Notes: generated from the sequence alone by a model not told the origin. Numbered from the stretch's first letter, positions 9,976 through 22,353 are shown. The stretch is 64,000 nt of DNA from Chlorokybus atmophyticus (GCA_009103225.1 RHPI01002161.1:174941-238940), one strand, 5' to 3'. A program made the numbers and translations.

Positions 9976-12265
9976 AAGCTCTGGTTGTGAGCTAGACAGC
10001 GCAGCTTACAGAACAGCAATTGGCTGAGTATGCTTGACGCGGTGCTTGCTAATGTAGACGTGTATAGAGACTGGCGGGGTATAAAGCCCGGACTTGTTGC
10101 AATGAAGAAAAGAGGTCACGATGTAGCATGTGTGCGGATGCTATGGCAGCGGTAGCATTCATGCTCGCGTTGTTGATGTTGTCGGCGTGTCACCTGCATG
10201 TATGTATATCAACAGCGTATAATTGGTTAATGCACATCATCTGCTCTACACAAGTACGCCGATCGACCGTTGCCTTCTACCATCGATTTAAAAATCTTCA
10301 GATGTTGAGGGATGCGTTCAAGTCTCACCTGTTACCCATTTTGTCTTCGCCACACGTGGCGCCAACACGCACTCGATACGAGGCAACAATGGTTATTGAT
10401 AATATTGCAAATGCTAATCATTCCAGTTGACACACAAGTTGACATGTCGGCGCCAAAGCGCATTGCTTTTTAGCAGTATATTCAATTCCTTTACTGCAGT
10501 TGTAGTTAACACGCGCGGCATTTCGAAAGTCAATTAGTATCCACACACATTGTGAGCACAAGACATGATCGTTGCAAATCAGCCTACGCTTACCGAGGCT
10601 GCTATTGGGTTTACCCATCATACCAAGCTTTGTTGTGCAAATCGCACTTTTGTGAAGATACCCGTTTCTGATGCATCAGCGTCTCGTGCGCACTACACTC
10701 TCCAAACTCGTATGGCACTTGAGGGTTGAAACCGATCTGTGGCACCTCAAACCATTGCCATCATTCAGATAGCCATAATACTACACTAGCCCATGAGGCA
10801 CAAGACAAACAGCAAGACCAAGGGAAAGCGAACAGAACAAACTGACAAGAATTCGAGAGCATCAGCAACTGTACATAACAGTGCATGCTGAGAACATGCA
10901 AGGAGTACCAATTAGTTGATTACTCTAAGAGCACTTGCAGTCAAGTTGGTAGCAGACACATGCAAGTGGCAAAAGTAGCAACCATGTACCATACATTTGA
11001 ACCTTGTAACCTGTGCGCACACAATACAAAGAGTCCTTATTCTCAGCTACTGTTACAATGAGGCATGCAGGTCTAGTTACACGCACGAGGCCAGTTCAGG
11101 GAAGGGGTGAGATGCAGACCTATTTACATGGACTGGTTGTGGGGGCTTGTGTGGCTTTTCTGGCCTGGACACAGCGAAATTGCGCTTGCGCGCTTGGCTA
11201 ACTCCTCACACGCTTGAACGCAACAGCAAAAGCCGCCTGCGTCATGTAATCCAGTGCCTGGGACAACAGCACCGTTGCGGGCGACAACAGTGACGCGGTG
11301 AGTCGCTCAGGCTTGTGAGTTGGCAATAAATGCTGACAGCATATCGGTTGACCTCTAGATAGAGCAAACGCGCAGTGCAGGCAAAGTCCTCACCTTTGCT
11401 TGACTGAGCATTATTTGTCAGCAAATTTGCTGCTCTGCTTGCATTCCTGTATGGCTTCACGATAATTGTATGCGCCGAAGATTGTAGCCACAGCCATAGC
11501 AAGCATAAACATCCACTGTGGCATTCTTGCCGCGTGCAGGCTAACCGGCACCAAACTGCTCGCTCAAAAGGGTATGTGAGACCACACATGCACGGCGGTT
11601 CATCAAGCCAGCATTGGCAGCAGTTGTAGGGTACTTGCCTAGTGCCGTTAAGCAGCTACTTGACAAACGCTGTAACAACAGCAGCCAAAATCGGCAGGCG
11701 GCGCTGAGCTTGTAGCCAAGCGCTGCTCACCCTGTCCGCCTCCCCTTTCCGCTCCCGAGCGCCCTGCCTCCTCCCCCGCCACCTAGGCTCACAACATCCG
11801 CCGCCTCCACTAGGTTACACCACGATAGATTGTAAGATGCGCAAGACCGCACCCTGCACAACTGACAAACTGGTAATATAAAAGGTACTGACCCAACCGG
11901 CGCTATGATTGCTCGAGCGTCAAGTTGCGATGGTTGGGTACAATCGGTCAAGTTCGGTCAGTTTGTAGTTTCGGACGATGCTGCCCGACCGCGCTCAGCT
12001 ATGCCCACAGCAGTGCGCGAAAAGCTTTGAATTGCGTTTGATGCTCGCTGCGGTATCTATTGTTTAAACTTGGTAAGTGCACACCATCGGGAAACGGTCA
12101 CATGTTCGTTTACGCACGGTACCTACGCATGCAGGGTATCTACGCGGTTTCCATGCATACACACGGTATCTACGCATCTGTTGGTGCACACGTGTACAGA
12201 TGTGTTGGGTGTTGGAGTTGATAAGCGGTATCAGAATTCCTCTGATGCCATATCGTGCTATTAAT
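9976..12265. other. No gene recognised
   Basis: I see only short, low-quality frames on both strands here, without recognisable motifs or a consistent exon chain. A short run of GGTATCTACGC-like words lies at 12110-12180. No RNA gene was recognised. Confidence 0.5.
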
Positions 12266-12271
12266 AATCTA

Positions 12272-12446
12272 TGTGGCTTATTCGTGTGACAGGTGGTGAG
12301 TGGACAGGCAAGACGTGTTTGCCGGCTACCCTCTGGTGCTCTGAGAGCATTGTCAGTCAGCATCAGGCGTATCAGGTATCTGTGTGGCTTATTCGCGTGA
12401 TTCGACAAGCAGCAGTACGTGTTCACCGGCTACCCTCTGGTGCTCT
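12272..12446 (+). repeat. Diverged direct repeat, about 104-111 bp period
   Basis: TGTGGCTTATTCG(T/C)GTGA occurs at 12272 and about 12383, and CCGGCTACCCTCTGGTGCTCT at 12322 and 12426. The two copies lie in tandem just upstream of the next gene. Confidence 0.65.
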
Positions 12447-12587
12447 ATGCTCTCTGAAACCTAGCGACCAAGCGACATACGATACGCACGGCAAGGAAAC
12501 GCGCAGTTGCGACAACTGAGGTTTTTGTGGGCGGCGGGGTCGGCGGCGGGTGTTGGGGGTGGAAGGAGCGCCGGCCGCCTAGCTGTT

Positions 12588-14274
12588 ATGGACAACGTGT
12601 GGCAGGATATCAAATCTGCGGGTTCCGCCGTTCAACAATTTAACAAAGGTATGGTCTTGGGGGAAGAGNNNNNNNNNNNNNNNNNNNNNNNNNNNNNNNN
12701 NNNNNNNNNNNNNNNNNNNNNNNNNNNNNNNNNNNNNNNNNNNNNNNNNNNNNNNNNNNNNNNNNNNNNNNNNNNNNNNNNNNNNNNNNNNNNNNNNNNN
12801 NNNNNNNNNNNNNNNNNNNNNNNNNNNNNNNNNNNNNNNNNNNNNNNNNNNNNNNNNNNNNNNNNNNNNNNNNNNNNNNNNNNNNNNNNNNNNNNNNNNN
12901 NNNNNNNNNNNNNNNNNNNNNNNNNNNNNNNNNNNNNNNNNNNNNNNNNNNNNNNNNNNNNNNNNNNNNNNNNNNNNNNNNNNNNNNNNNNNNNNNNNNN
13001 NNNNNNNNNNNNNNNNNNNNNNNNNNNNNNNNNNNNNNNNNNNNNNNNNNNNNNNNNNNNNNNNNNNNNNNNNNNNNNNNNNNNNNNNNNNNNNNNNNNN
13101 NNNNNNNNGTGGGGAAGTTGCCACATTCCCAAAGTGCTGTGTCGGCGGCAGTGGTTAATGTGCGTCTGTGCGATCAGGATGTGGCCAAGTTGTCGCAAGA
13201 AACCATCGAAGAGAAGAGCGCCATCTGGTGCAAGTTAATCAAAGCTGCCGTGCGTGTGCTGTTTGCCGCCGAGCGAAAACTCGCACTGCAGGTAGCTTAC
13301 ATGTACAGGTTGTGATGGCGTTTGGGGGAGGAGCCGCGCTGAGGTGCAAGAACAAGTCTTTGTCGTGCACGGCCTACCTTGCAGCCGACACACATTGACA
13401 TTGCTGTGCGCGCCTTTTTCACCTTGATGTCCTATCCGCAGTCATTCAGTGGGTGGATGGTGAAAAGCAGGACGACGCTGCCTCGGCGACCGCCCGTATT
13501 TCTCTTATGCAAAATATCGAACAGGAGGCGCCTCTGGTGGCATGTTTCCTCCAGCAATGCCCCAAGGCCTTGGTTTTTGTGCTGAATGACAACAGCATGT
13601 ACGAGCAGATCCAGTTGATTCTAAGAAACGAGCCTGCCCAGCTCTGCCGGTTGTTCCTTCATAGACAGGGACACGGCAACACTATCCAAAAAGCCCTGGA
13701 CAGCTGGTGGAAATGCGGTAATGACGGCGACCTCACTATCCGTTTCTGGGCCCCAAGGTGCCAGAATGCCGTGAAGGTGTTGCCCTTCGCTCGTACGTAT
13801 GGCGCTCACACGGGCTCGCTCTACTGCCTTGCTGACTTCAACACAACCTCATCCCACAGAGTCGAGCTTGTTGCGATTAAGCTCAAGCCGTGCTCTGGCT
13901 TCAATGGCGCTAAACCCCAGGTGCAGCTGCGCCAATCTGTTGTAGACTGTTGAGTTGCACTGATAAAGATATTTAATACCGAGTGTCCATTCATGCAGGT
14001 GTTCACAATGAACATCGGGTGGACGATGCCCGGAGTGACAAAGGCAGCGGTGAGTCTCGGTGTCTGTATGGGTGGAGTCTTGGGCGGCCTTACTTCTGCT
14101 GTTGTTGCTGCACTTGCTTTGGCTTCCAATCCCATTGGTTGGGGTGTTGGAGCGGCATTTATCGGGGTCTTAATTGGCCTTCCATTGGGGTGGAGATGGG
14201 GGAGGTATAGTGGGAACCTGCTGGCCTGCGACTATCACAAGGAGCACCCGGCGCCGCTATACACTCGTCAATAA
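12588..14274 (+). CDS. Hypothetical protein with glycine-rich hydrophobic C-terminus (interrupted by gap)
   Basis: The ATG at 12588 starts MDNVWQDIKSAGSAVQQFNK, after which GTATGG may be a donor; the 440-bp gap begins 20 bases later. After the gap, a long exon starts at an acceptor near 13441 (VIQWVDGEKQDDAAS) and continues with LMQNIEQEAPLVACFLQQC, DSWWKCGNDGDLTIRFWAPR and VELVAIKLKPCSGFNGAKPQ. An in-phase intron (13920-13996) joins it to VFTMNIGWTMPGVTK, then a Gly-rich hydrophobic tract (GVCMGGVLGGLTSAVVAALA and IGWGVGAAFIGVLIGLPLGW) and a polar tail ending PLYTRQ. The last tract could be two membrane helices or a glycine-zipper hairpin. I do not recognise the family. The 216 bp straight after the gap belong to a copy of EXO70 sequence, so the true middle of this gene is unknown. 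Alternatively the last exon is a separate small gene with ATG at 14008. Confidence 0.55.
12669..13108. other. Assembly gap (440 N)
   Basis: A run of undetermined bases inside the hypothetical gene. The sequence on its right edge duplicates EXO70 sequence exactly, so gap size and join are doubtful. Confidence 0.99.
13109..13324 (+). repeat. Exact copy of EXO70 segment 20087-20302 (216 bp)
   Basis: Base by base, 13109-13324 equals 20087-20302, including EXO70 exon 7 (DVAKLSQETIEEKSAIW and following) and parts of both flanking introns. Identity starts exactly at the gap edge and stops abruptly at 13325. Identical intron sequence means the copy is very recent or artefactual. The EXO70-like frame here is not a separate gene. 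Confidence 0.95.
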
Positions 14275-14908
14275 GCTGTGAGCTCATCCCTCTCCCGGCT
14301 TTCCTATTGGCACGCCGAGCATTGGTCCCACAATCCAATCAGTCTGTGGATGGTGCCTGTTGTTACATAGCTGTACAGTTTGACATGTGTTGTATAGAAG
14401 GGTATGCTGGTGTGTGTTGTGTACATCCTGCTTGGGTTTGACTTGGTACTCATTGTAGTGTTGCTGTAGGTTGTGAACGTTGTAGATTGGATGGAACAGT
14501 CGACATGCTGAAGCCTATAGCCGCCAACAGTGTACATACCAACGTGTGCTAGCACATTGGTCTGACTGTTCATGTGACCAGAGAACTACTGCATATGTTG
14601 TTCACGCATGCATGTAGCAACCACCTGTCGCACATTGCAGGCGTCAGCCAGTGTCTTGAGAACAACAGCGGCAGCGCGAGCCTCAGCAGATCAACCCCTC
14701 GCTCTCCTCTCCGCGCATCCACCACCCACACTGCATGCTCTGGCTCACTCTGCTCCCGGTGCTCTTGCAGCCATTGCTGCATCCCAGCACATGCACATGC
14801 CAACATGAGCAGTGCCGAATGCTAAGCATAGCATCCTATGCTTGTTCTTATTGTGCAAGTACCGGCAGTGCCTTAGTGCCTGTGCGCAGTGCTGCCTGCC
14901 TGCCTGTG

Positions 14909-15851
14909 TGTACAATATATGGGATGCAGAGATTGCGGCATGTATCACAATGTGAGGCATGCACTGCACACCACACACAACAGCACACAACACTTACATT
15001 CACCACCGGGTGCTCTTCCTACTTACCACCTAACTTCACTACTAGCCCAAACCCCGTTACAAAAGCATGCATGCACGCGCATCACCTGCACCACGGCCGT
15101 TGGTTAGTGGCTCCATCATCCAGCAGGCAGCAGCAGCAGTGTCAGCTGACTCAACGGACTCCCCCTCCTCCGCGCACACCACCGCCGCCAGGGACGACAG
15201 CGCCGTCCCTGCTCAACGCGACTGCGTCGTTAGGGTTTGCGCCCATCGGCGCGCAGCATGCATATGCACAGCACGCCGCACTCCCTGTCGCAGTGCCGTT
15301 GCTGTGTGCGCCTACTTCGATGACACGGGCAGTTGGTACTACTCCCCATGCACTCTCTTTGTCTTTAGTCTTAGTCTTTCGCACTGTCATGCATGCCAAC
15401 AGGGCGGGCTCTAACTATTGAACACTACCTATGCATGCAGGGTGCTCCCGGTCAAGCACCCATTCAACCACGCCATACTCATGCAAGGCCACTAAGAACA
15501 CATCAGCACACTGCAACCATCATATCCAACCACACTCCAGGTGACATGCACGCCCTATGCCTTAGCATAGGGTAGCCAGCCGCTCACCAAGACAGCATGA
15601 GCGAGCTGGACTGGCCTCTGGCATGGGACGGCAAACGGCGCCAACCAGGGCATGGGGTGTACAATATATAGGATGCAGAGATTGTGGCATGTATCACAAT
15701 GTGAGGCATGCATTGCACACCACACACAACAGCACACAACACTTACATTTACCACCGGGTGCTCTTCCTACTTACCACCTACCTAACTTCACTGCTAGCC
15801 CAAACCCCGTTAGACAAGCATGCATGCACGCGCATCACCTGCACCACGGCC
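14909..15851. mobile_element. Candidate small element with terminal direct repeats (TRIM-like)
   Basis: Two direct repeats, 14909-15098 and 15658-15851, both start TGTACAATATA and end CACCACGGCC; they differ by several single bases and a 4-bp insertion in the second. They flank about 560 bp of unique sequence with a Pro-rich frame but no recognised protein. The 6-bp word CCTGTG sits immediately outside both ends (14903-14908 and 15852-15857), as a target-site duplication would. Size and layout fit a terminal-repeat retrotransposon in miniature. Against it: the repeats end in GGCC, not CA, and no clear primer-binding site is seen. A plain segmental duplication is the alternative. Confidence 0.45.
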
Positions 15852-15857
15852 CCTGTG

Positions 15858-17774
15858 TGTAAGTACGCAAGGCCATGTGCGTGTCAAGGTCGCATTGCTG
15901 TAGGTTATATCGCTAGCTGACTACCTTATTGCAGTTGTTTGGGACGCTAAGATAGATAGAACGAAAAGTTTTGAGTCTGTGAGTATAGTTGCAAGTAGAC
16001 TGACCAAATTTACTGTTTCAACCTGATCACCGATGATGTGCACTTCAACTTTCCCAATGCAACACCACGCATTCTGTCCACTGTCCAACACTCAAGCCCA
16101 ACACAACACAAACTATCACTCACCCTCTTCAGTGGCTGCGAGGGCTCCGCAGCCTTAACACGATGCGCGTTTCCGCGTTCGTCGGTCTGCACAACCAGCG
16201 TGTGTGGGTGGCAAGATGATCGCCAATGTGAACCGCGTTCTCTCGTTGACCTTCTCACCACGGCGTGCCCCTCACTAGTAAGCACGCTGCTGCCCAGGCC
16301 ACGCTGGATCTGCAGGACAGAGTGACCCATCTCATAAGGTACGCATCGTCATAAAAGCCATATTAGCATTGCGAGAAAATGCCACATGAAGAGTGATCAA
16401 TGGCTTAGAGCCATTGTATACCAAGCGATTGTAAGCAACTTATGGAAAACGCTCACATACTGCGCTATGTTATACGCAAACAAAGCCTCCTTTGTGGTTT
16501 GTAAACACAGCGCGTGCACACGCCTGCATGCCTTTATCGGGCGAGTTTTGAAACGATTTGTGGGTAAATTACCCACGGCACTTCTCAGACACCAATACCA
16601 TCCTAAACTTGAGCCATGGAATGCAACACGTCTGCCTCACAGTGCTTAATAATGCATAAGTGTTAGGTACGCTTTGCACATATATAGCAATTCTTATGCT
16701 GTTATATAAGCTGATCCTGAAGCGCTGATGCACAAGATGCACGAAAACTAGCACAAGACCAATGCAAGAAGCAAGCAGCAGACCAAACTTTATCAAGGCA
16801 GGGGCAGAACCAACATTACGTGCTCTAGCCAAGTGTGAATGAGGCGGGGGAAGTAAGGCAGCCATGCAGTTGCAAGGCTGATGTTGTTGATTTGCAACCA
16901 ATCTGTGCAAGCATGCCTGGCATTAGAACCGTTGTTGTAGCGGCACCCTGGGCCAGAGTTTTCACGACGTCATCGACACATGCGCTAGGAGGGCAGTGGC
17001 TGCACGTGACCTACCATTGCGCAGGCTATCGGGCTACTTGGCTCTGTACCGGCAGCGCGTGTCTTGCGCGCTGCAGCGCGCCCAGGGCATCACCATCCTG
17101 GAGCGGGGGGCGGCGGTCGTTGCGGCAGTACCAGGGTGCGGTCCAGACGGCGGCGCCAACGGCGGAAGCGGACGCTATGCTGGCCGCTACGGCAGTGTAG
17201 TTGTGTAGGCGTGCTTGCATGCCGCTGACATGCATGCGAGTATGCTTGTGCAATGATAGGCAGGGATGACAGTACATAGCTGGGTGTGACGTTTTTGCTG
17301 TTAGTAGAGAGTATAGTGTAGCGCTAGGCAGAGCATGGTAGACATCAATATAGGCAAGCGATGTTGCAAGCAGCAAGTCAGGGCGTGAGGGGCAAGTGCT
17401 GTGCTGTGCAATGCTTGTAATGTATAGGGTATAGGATTGAGACTGTATATGCTGCTCAAAATGCTGATTTGCATAATTGTGAGCTACTATTCGCTGTTGT
17501 GAGAGTAGGAAGTACTGACCTGCTGCAATGCGCTCCTCAGAGTTTCAGTGGTATGCAAAACGCAGCTGCGCCTAGCAACAAGCAGCAGACAAGCTGCGTG
17601 TTCTAGAACACTGCCTCAATCCCTTGTGCACATGATAGAACTTGCAAACTGACAGCATGTCGTGTCGTGTCTGAACAAGTGTACCAGCTAGCGCGAATCT
17701 GTTTCATGACAACCGTATAGCTACATGCACAGGCTTGTCTATGCTTGCTTGCTAGTGTTTGCTTGGCTAGTGCT
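15858..17774. other. No gene recognised
   Basis: Frames at 16038-16325 (+), 16996-17208 (+) and 17026-17376 (-) have some protein-like composition but no motif, start context or splice chain that I can support. A small unannotated gene could still be hidden here. Confidence 0.45.
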
Positions 17775-18157
17775 CTAAGAGTCCTGCTCCTCCTGCTGCG
17801 GCACAGCTCCGAGCTGCAAGAACCTGATGGTGCCAGTGACCTGCGTGAGCCCCTCCGCCAGCTGGTAGACGGTGGCGTTGTCGCGCAGTAGGCGGCTGTG
17901 AGCACCAGCGAGCGCCTGTGTCGCCGCCTCCAGCTTGCGCAGTGGAGGAAAAGACAGCACCACACAGCTAAGGAAGCAAGCGGGCAGCTGTTAGTGACAA
18001 GCATGCAAGCACACAAGACGATGACGACGAAGACGGCAGCGACAAGTAGGATATTGTCCGCCGCCAGCAGGGCGTAAGGAGCTGAGGTTGATGCGCTATG
18101 TGCCACGAGCTCCGTTGCCGGCGACGATGACGCCAATGCCACCGCCGATGACGACAT
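17775..18157 (-). CDS. Small hypothetical protein
   Basis: A probable last exon (minus strand, acceptor near 17970) encodes a helix-prone segment: RKLEAATQALAGAHSRLL, DNATVYQLAEGLTQVTG, and an acidic C-terminus (QQEEQDS). Upstream on the same strand an ATG at 18157 begins MSSSAVALASSSPATEL and runs into a hydrophobic stretch (LLVAAVFVVIVL) that may be real or already intron. The start lies about 70 bp from the EXO70 ATG on the other strand, so the two would share a promoter. The family is not recognised; exon 1 is uncertain. Confidence 0.35.
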
Positions 18158-18227
18158 AAGGCTTGCGCTGACGCATGTGCTTGGGCTGAGTTTCTAGGCT
18201 GCTGCCACGTGAGCGGCCGCCGCCGCC

Positions 18228-21200
18228 ATGCCTGGCATGGTGGCCGGCGGCGGTGGTGGGGATGGCGGCGGGAGCGTGGTCATCGCCAGGCTGGAAGCAC
18301 GCAGGGCGCACATCCGGGAAGGCCTGGCCAAGTCTCAGGTAAGCAGACACCAGGCTGAGCGGCAGCTTATCCGCCAAGCTGGTTTGTTGCTGTCTTACTT
18401 GCTTGCAATCACCTCCCACTTATGACGCAACAACGGCATCGCTCAACACTCAATCAATACTTGGCGTACACAGAGAGTAGATATGTGCCCCACAATTCTG
18501 GGCTGTAAAATGCGTTTGCAGGCAAGGCAGTCCAGTAGTGAGTGTACCTAACGTACTTGCTATGTAAGAGACATCAGCTTTTGCGATGCTACTAGCCACC
18601 CAGCAGAAAATAGGAATTTGTGCACCCTACCGTTGCATCGTTATGATATCATGCTGTGGTCGCAACCTGTGTGCTACGATCAGCGTAATCATTGGAACGC
18701 TACCAATGTGCTCTGCTGTATTGCTTTGGAAAACACGCGCACGCACGCGTGCGTGCGCGTGTTTGCGCGTGTGTGCAAGCCCTCCCTCACAGTATGTGAT
18801 GCGGGTATCCATCCAGCTTGAATGCACTTGTGTGCGCATTGACATGCTGTCCATGCACATTGCACTTGGGCTACTTACAACACAAGCAGACACCACCGCC
18901 ATTGGGCACCTCCCATGTTGCGCCTCACGCGATGTATTGAGCAAATCATCCATAAGCGTTAAGGGCCAGTGTTATCTAAAGTGTTGTTTTTCATGCGTGC
19001 TCTTTCACACACCACCATGCTTGCATTGAATTGTACATGTAGGCGTGACTGCGTCAACTGATTGCGTTGCCACAGGCCATCACTGACCAAACCGAGGAGC
19101 TGCTCAAGCGCTTCAGTGAACATGTCGCTGAGCTCGAAGCCATTATGACGCCAGTGCAGGTACGCATGCTGTAGTCACATTACTTGCTTTGTGCACTGAA
19201 GTGTGCTTATGAAGTCTGATCAACACTTGCATCGCAGCGGAAGACCAACCTGCTGTTGACCAAAGCGGAGAACATAGAGAGGTCTCTTGCAGCTGCGGCA
19301 GAAGTCTTGCACCAGTTTGATGTTTCAAGACAGGTATGTATCACATAAGCATCACAAGACCTGATGTTAAGTTCGACACCACATGCCGAACTCATTACAT
19401 GCTGGGTACAGGTGGAGGATGCCATTAATAGGGGCCCTCGGGGTGACATTGACGCCTATCTGCGATTGGTCAAGCGCCTTGCGGCTGCAGTCGCATTCCT
19501 GAGCGACGAGCGTGGAGGCCGCAGCTTTCGTGACGCAGGCATGAACATCTGATGGTCTTGTGCGCACATGCCCACAGACGCGCACGCGAGCTGAACTCGT
19601 GTAAGTTATGCAGGTGATGCGCTGGCGCATGCTAAGAGTCTGCTCGTCAAGGCCATCGCAACATGCGAGGAAGAGATGAAGGGGATACTATCCAAACATG
19701 CCCGTGTCATTGACCCGGCCAAGGTAAGGAAGTTTCTCCCTCTCCCCCCAGCAGTTGTGGGGACCAGCACTCTTGCAATCACACTTTGTGTTGGCATCAT
19801 CTCAGCAAACCTGTCCCTGAGAGATTTGCCTTGCACAGCATGTGCCGTTGAGAGTTTTCTGTTGTTCACTCATTGCAGGTTGATGAGGCACTTGCGGGTG
19901 ACACGACAAAAGAGGCACAGGAGTTAGTGGCCCCATTCGCACTCCCGCAGCTGCGTGCACTCGTTGGCGCGATGCTGCAGGCGGGACACGCTGCGTGCCT
20001 TGGCTCCTTCCGCGATGCTCGCATTCCCGCCCTTGAAGGCAACCTCAAGCGGCTCGGGATAGACAAAATCTCTTCAAGAGAGGTGTGTGGGGAAGTTGCC
20101 ACATTCCCAAAGTGCTGTGTCGGCGGCAGTGGTTAATGTGCGTCTGTGCGATCAGGATGTGGCCAAGTTGTCGCAAGAAACCATCGAAGAGAAGAGCGCC
20201 ATCTGGTGCAAGTTAATCAAAGCTGCCGTGCGTGTGCTGTTTGCCGCCGAGCGAAAACTCGCACTGCAGGTAGCTTACATGTACAGGTTGTGATGGCGTT
20301 TGCTTGTGCACCCATTTGTTGATGTGTGCCCATGCACGCGCGTGTGCGCGTATGTATGTGTGTCTGCGTGTTTCCGTACAAGTGTCTGCGTGTCCAAGAG
20401 CAAGTTCAAGTGGTATACGTGCTGCAGGTTGTTCGGGAGAAGTTTGTGGGGCCTGTGTTTGCTGAGACCATCTCATCCTCAATGAACAAGCTGGTGGCGT
20501 TTGGGCTTGCAGTAGCAAACGCAAGATGGTAAATTTCAAATCTATATGGCCGGCTGTTCTGCTTGAGGCAGCAATGTATTAACTGCTCGTTGCTAACCAA
20601 ATACAGCGTGCCCGAGAGGCTGTTTTTGATACTGGAGATGTTTCACACCCTGCAAGGAGTCATGCCAGAGCTGGAAGTTATGCTGGCAGGCAAGCATGCT
20701 CAGGTGACGACCTTTTTTCAGGGCCTATCATTATGTCATCACTATGTGGCCATGGAATTTGTTGGTCTAATTGCAGCTTTGTGCCAGGCCATGGCGGTGG
20801 AAACGAAGAGCCTCCTTTCTCAACTGGCAACTTGCGCTCGGTCAACTTTCTCTGAATTTGAGGAGACAATCAGGTATAGCGAAGCCATTGCATGATGATG
20901 CATGGGTTGGGTTGATTCAACCCAACCCATGCATTATCATGACTTGTATATTACTCTGCAGCAGTGCTTTGAAACGTGCCAGCTTTTGCATAACATGTTT
21001 GCCTTTCTCTCAATTACAACAGAACTGAATGCATGTTGCCATAGCGAGGCCTCAGTGTGAGCCATGGCAGAGGTCAAGAGCATCATTGCAAGGGTGCAAT
21101 ATCCTGACAGCTGGTTGTCACCAGGCAGGACTCCAACAAGTACATGCTGCCGGATGGCACGGTGCATCCGATATCCTCGCACGTGGTCAACTACGTGAAG

Positions 21201-22269
21201 CGGCTGTTTGATCACAGCGAGGTGCTGTCTGTTCTGTTTGCCCACGGCAGCGGCAGTAAAGACAACAGCAACGCGAGCATGGCAGCGGCCGTCGCCAGCG
21301 TGTTTGCCACTCTCTTCTACAACCTGGATGTTAAGGCCAGGTCGTACAAGAGCCCCGCCCTCGTGCAGCTCTTCCTCATGAACAACGTTGACTATGTTGT
21401 ACGGTCTGTGCAAAGCTCCGCCGTTGGACTCCTGCTCGGTGCTGCATGGACAGACAAGTGAGTAACTTGTGTTGTTTTGATCTCCTGTCCACATGTGCTT
21501 GTTGTCATGTTGTTGGTTGTTGGTTTTACATCAACTGGCATGTGATCTATGTGCATCTGAGTGCGAGTACACAGGCGACTTGTTGTCAGTGCTTTTGCAA
21601 AGCAAATCATGTCTGTCTTGCTTTAGGCACAAGGGGGAGGTGAAAAAGTATGTGGCCGGCTACCAAGCGGCCTCATGGAACCGTGCGCTTGCGTGCCTCG
21701 GTGACGACGGCGTCACTGTCAAAGATTCAGGAGAGCTCAGCAAGCTTGGCAGAGTAAGTCGACTATGTGTGGTTTTGCACCTGCATGCGCTTTGTCCGCA
21801 AGGCATGTGTTGCACGGCGTCATGTTGCATTGCATGTGATGCAGCTTGCAATCATCATGCAAGCACGGTTCCAGCGCAAGTTCTGAACAAGCACAAGTTA
21901 TTTGTAACTGGTTTTAGGCTGCTGTGAAGGACAAGTTCAAGAAGTTCAACAACACGGTGGATGAGTTGTACTCAACCCAAGTGCAGTGGACCATACCAGA
22001 CAGGCAACTACGAGAGGTATGCTGTCATAACAACGCAGTCAGCAACACACATGGCTGAATGTTCACACCACACTAAGTCTCGCCTCATGCAGCTCGTGCG
22101 GGAGCGCATATCGTCCGTGCTGGTGCCAATGTACAGACAGTTTGTCACGCGCTACGAGCGTGTCAATTTCAGCAGCCACAAGGAGAAGTACATTAAGTAC
22201 TCCCCTCAGCAGTTGCAGGATATGCTGGCGAGCTTCTATGAGAGCAGAGACAAGAAACGGACAGGCTAA
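18228..22269 (+). CDS. EXO70: Exocyst complex subunit EXO70
   Basis: EXO70 is the exocyst subunit that helps tether secretory vesicles to the plasma membrane, binding phosphoinositides through its C-terminal domain. About 14 exons can be chained with GT-AG introns from ATG 18228 to TAA 22267-22269, giving roughly 620-630 aa, the normal length. Exon 1 gives ARLEARRAHIREGLAKSQ; next come coiled-coil exons (EELLKRFSEHVAELEAIM; TNLLLTKAENIERSLAAAAE). The family core follows: EEKSAIWCKLIKAAVRVLFA then AERKLALQ (20146-20269), VREKFVGPVFAETISSSM, VPERLFLILEMFHTLQ, the long exon YMLPDGTVHPISSHVVNYVK...LFLMNNVDYVV (about 21125-21459), and YRQFVTRYERVNFSSHKEKY, IKYSPQQLQDMLASFY at the end. The end of exon 4 (near 19540) lacks an obvious GT donor. 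It faces the TraB gene tail to tail, about 85 bp apart. Part of it is duplicated exactly at 13109-13324. Confidence 0.93.
18731..18764. repeat. 34-bp perfect palindrome, alternating purine-pyrimidine
   Basis: The sequence from AAACACGCGC to GCGCGTGTTT reads the same on both strands. It lies in the first EXO70 intron. The CG/CA/TG alternation could form Z-DNA or a cruciform. Confidence 0.9.
20087..20302 (+). repeat. Source copy of the 216-bp segment repeated at 13109-13324
   Basis: This copy sits in its natural place, spanning EXO70 exon 7 with intron on both sides, and the flanking exons continue the protein. It is therefore the original and the copy beside the gap is the duplicate. Confidence 0.9.
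20891..20941. repeat. 51-bp palindrome in an EXO70 intron
   Basis: Arms of 25 bp with one mismatch surround a single central base: inner arms ATGCATGGGTTGGGTTGA and its complement (20898-20934), outer CATGAT/ATCATG. It lies between the exons ending EFEETIR and starting QDSNKYMLP. It is likely a fold-back element or hairpin insertion. Confidence 0.9.
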
Positions 22270-22353
22270 TAACATCAATTGCGCTGCACACTTACTGTAC
22301 ATTATGTAGGATTTGTCTGGTATACTGTACACTATTGACAACCCACCTATGTC

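Noticed and set aside
13109-13315. Short EXO70-like frame after the gap as a separate gene
   Set aside because: It is an exact copy of 20087-20302 including intron, lying against a gap; no other EXO70 exon is near.
14909-15851. Autonomous retrotransposon
   Set aside because: No reverse transcriptase, integrase or gag motif in the about 560-bp interior, and no clear primer-binding site.
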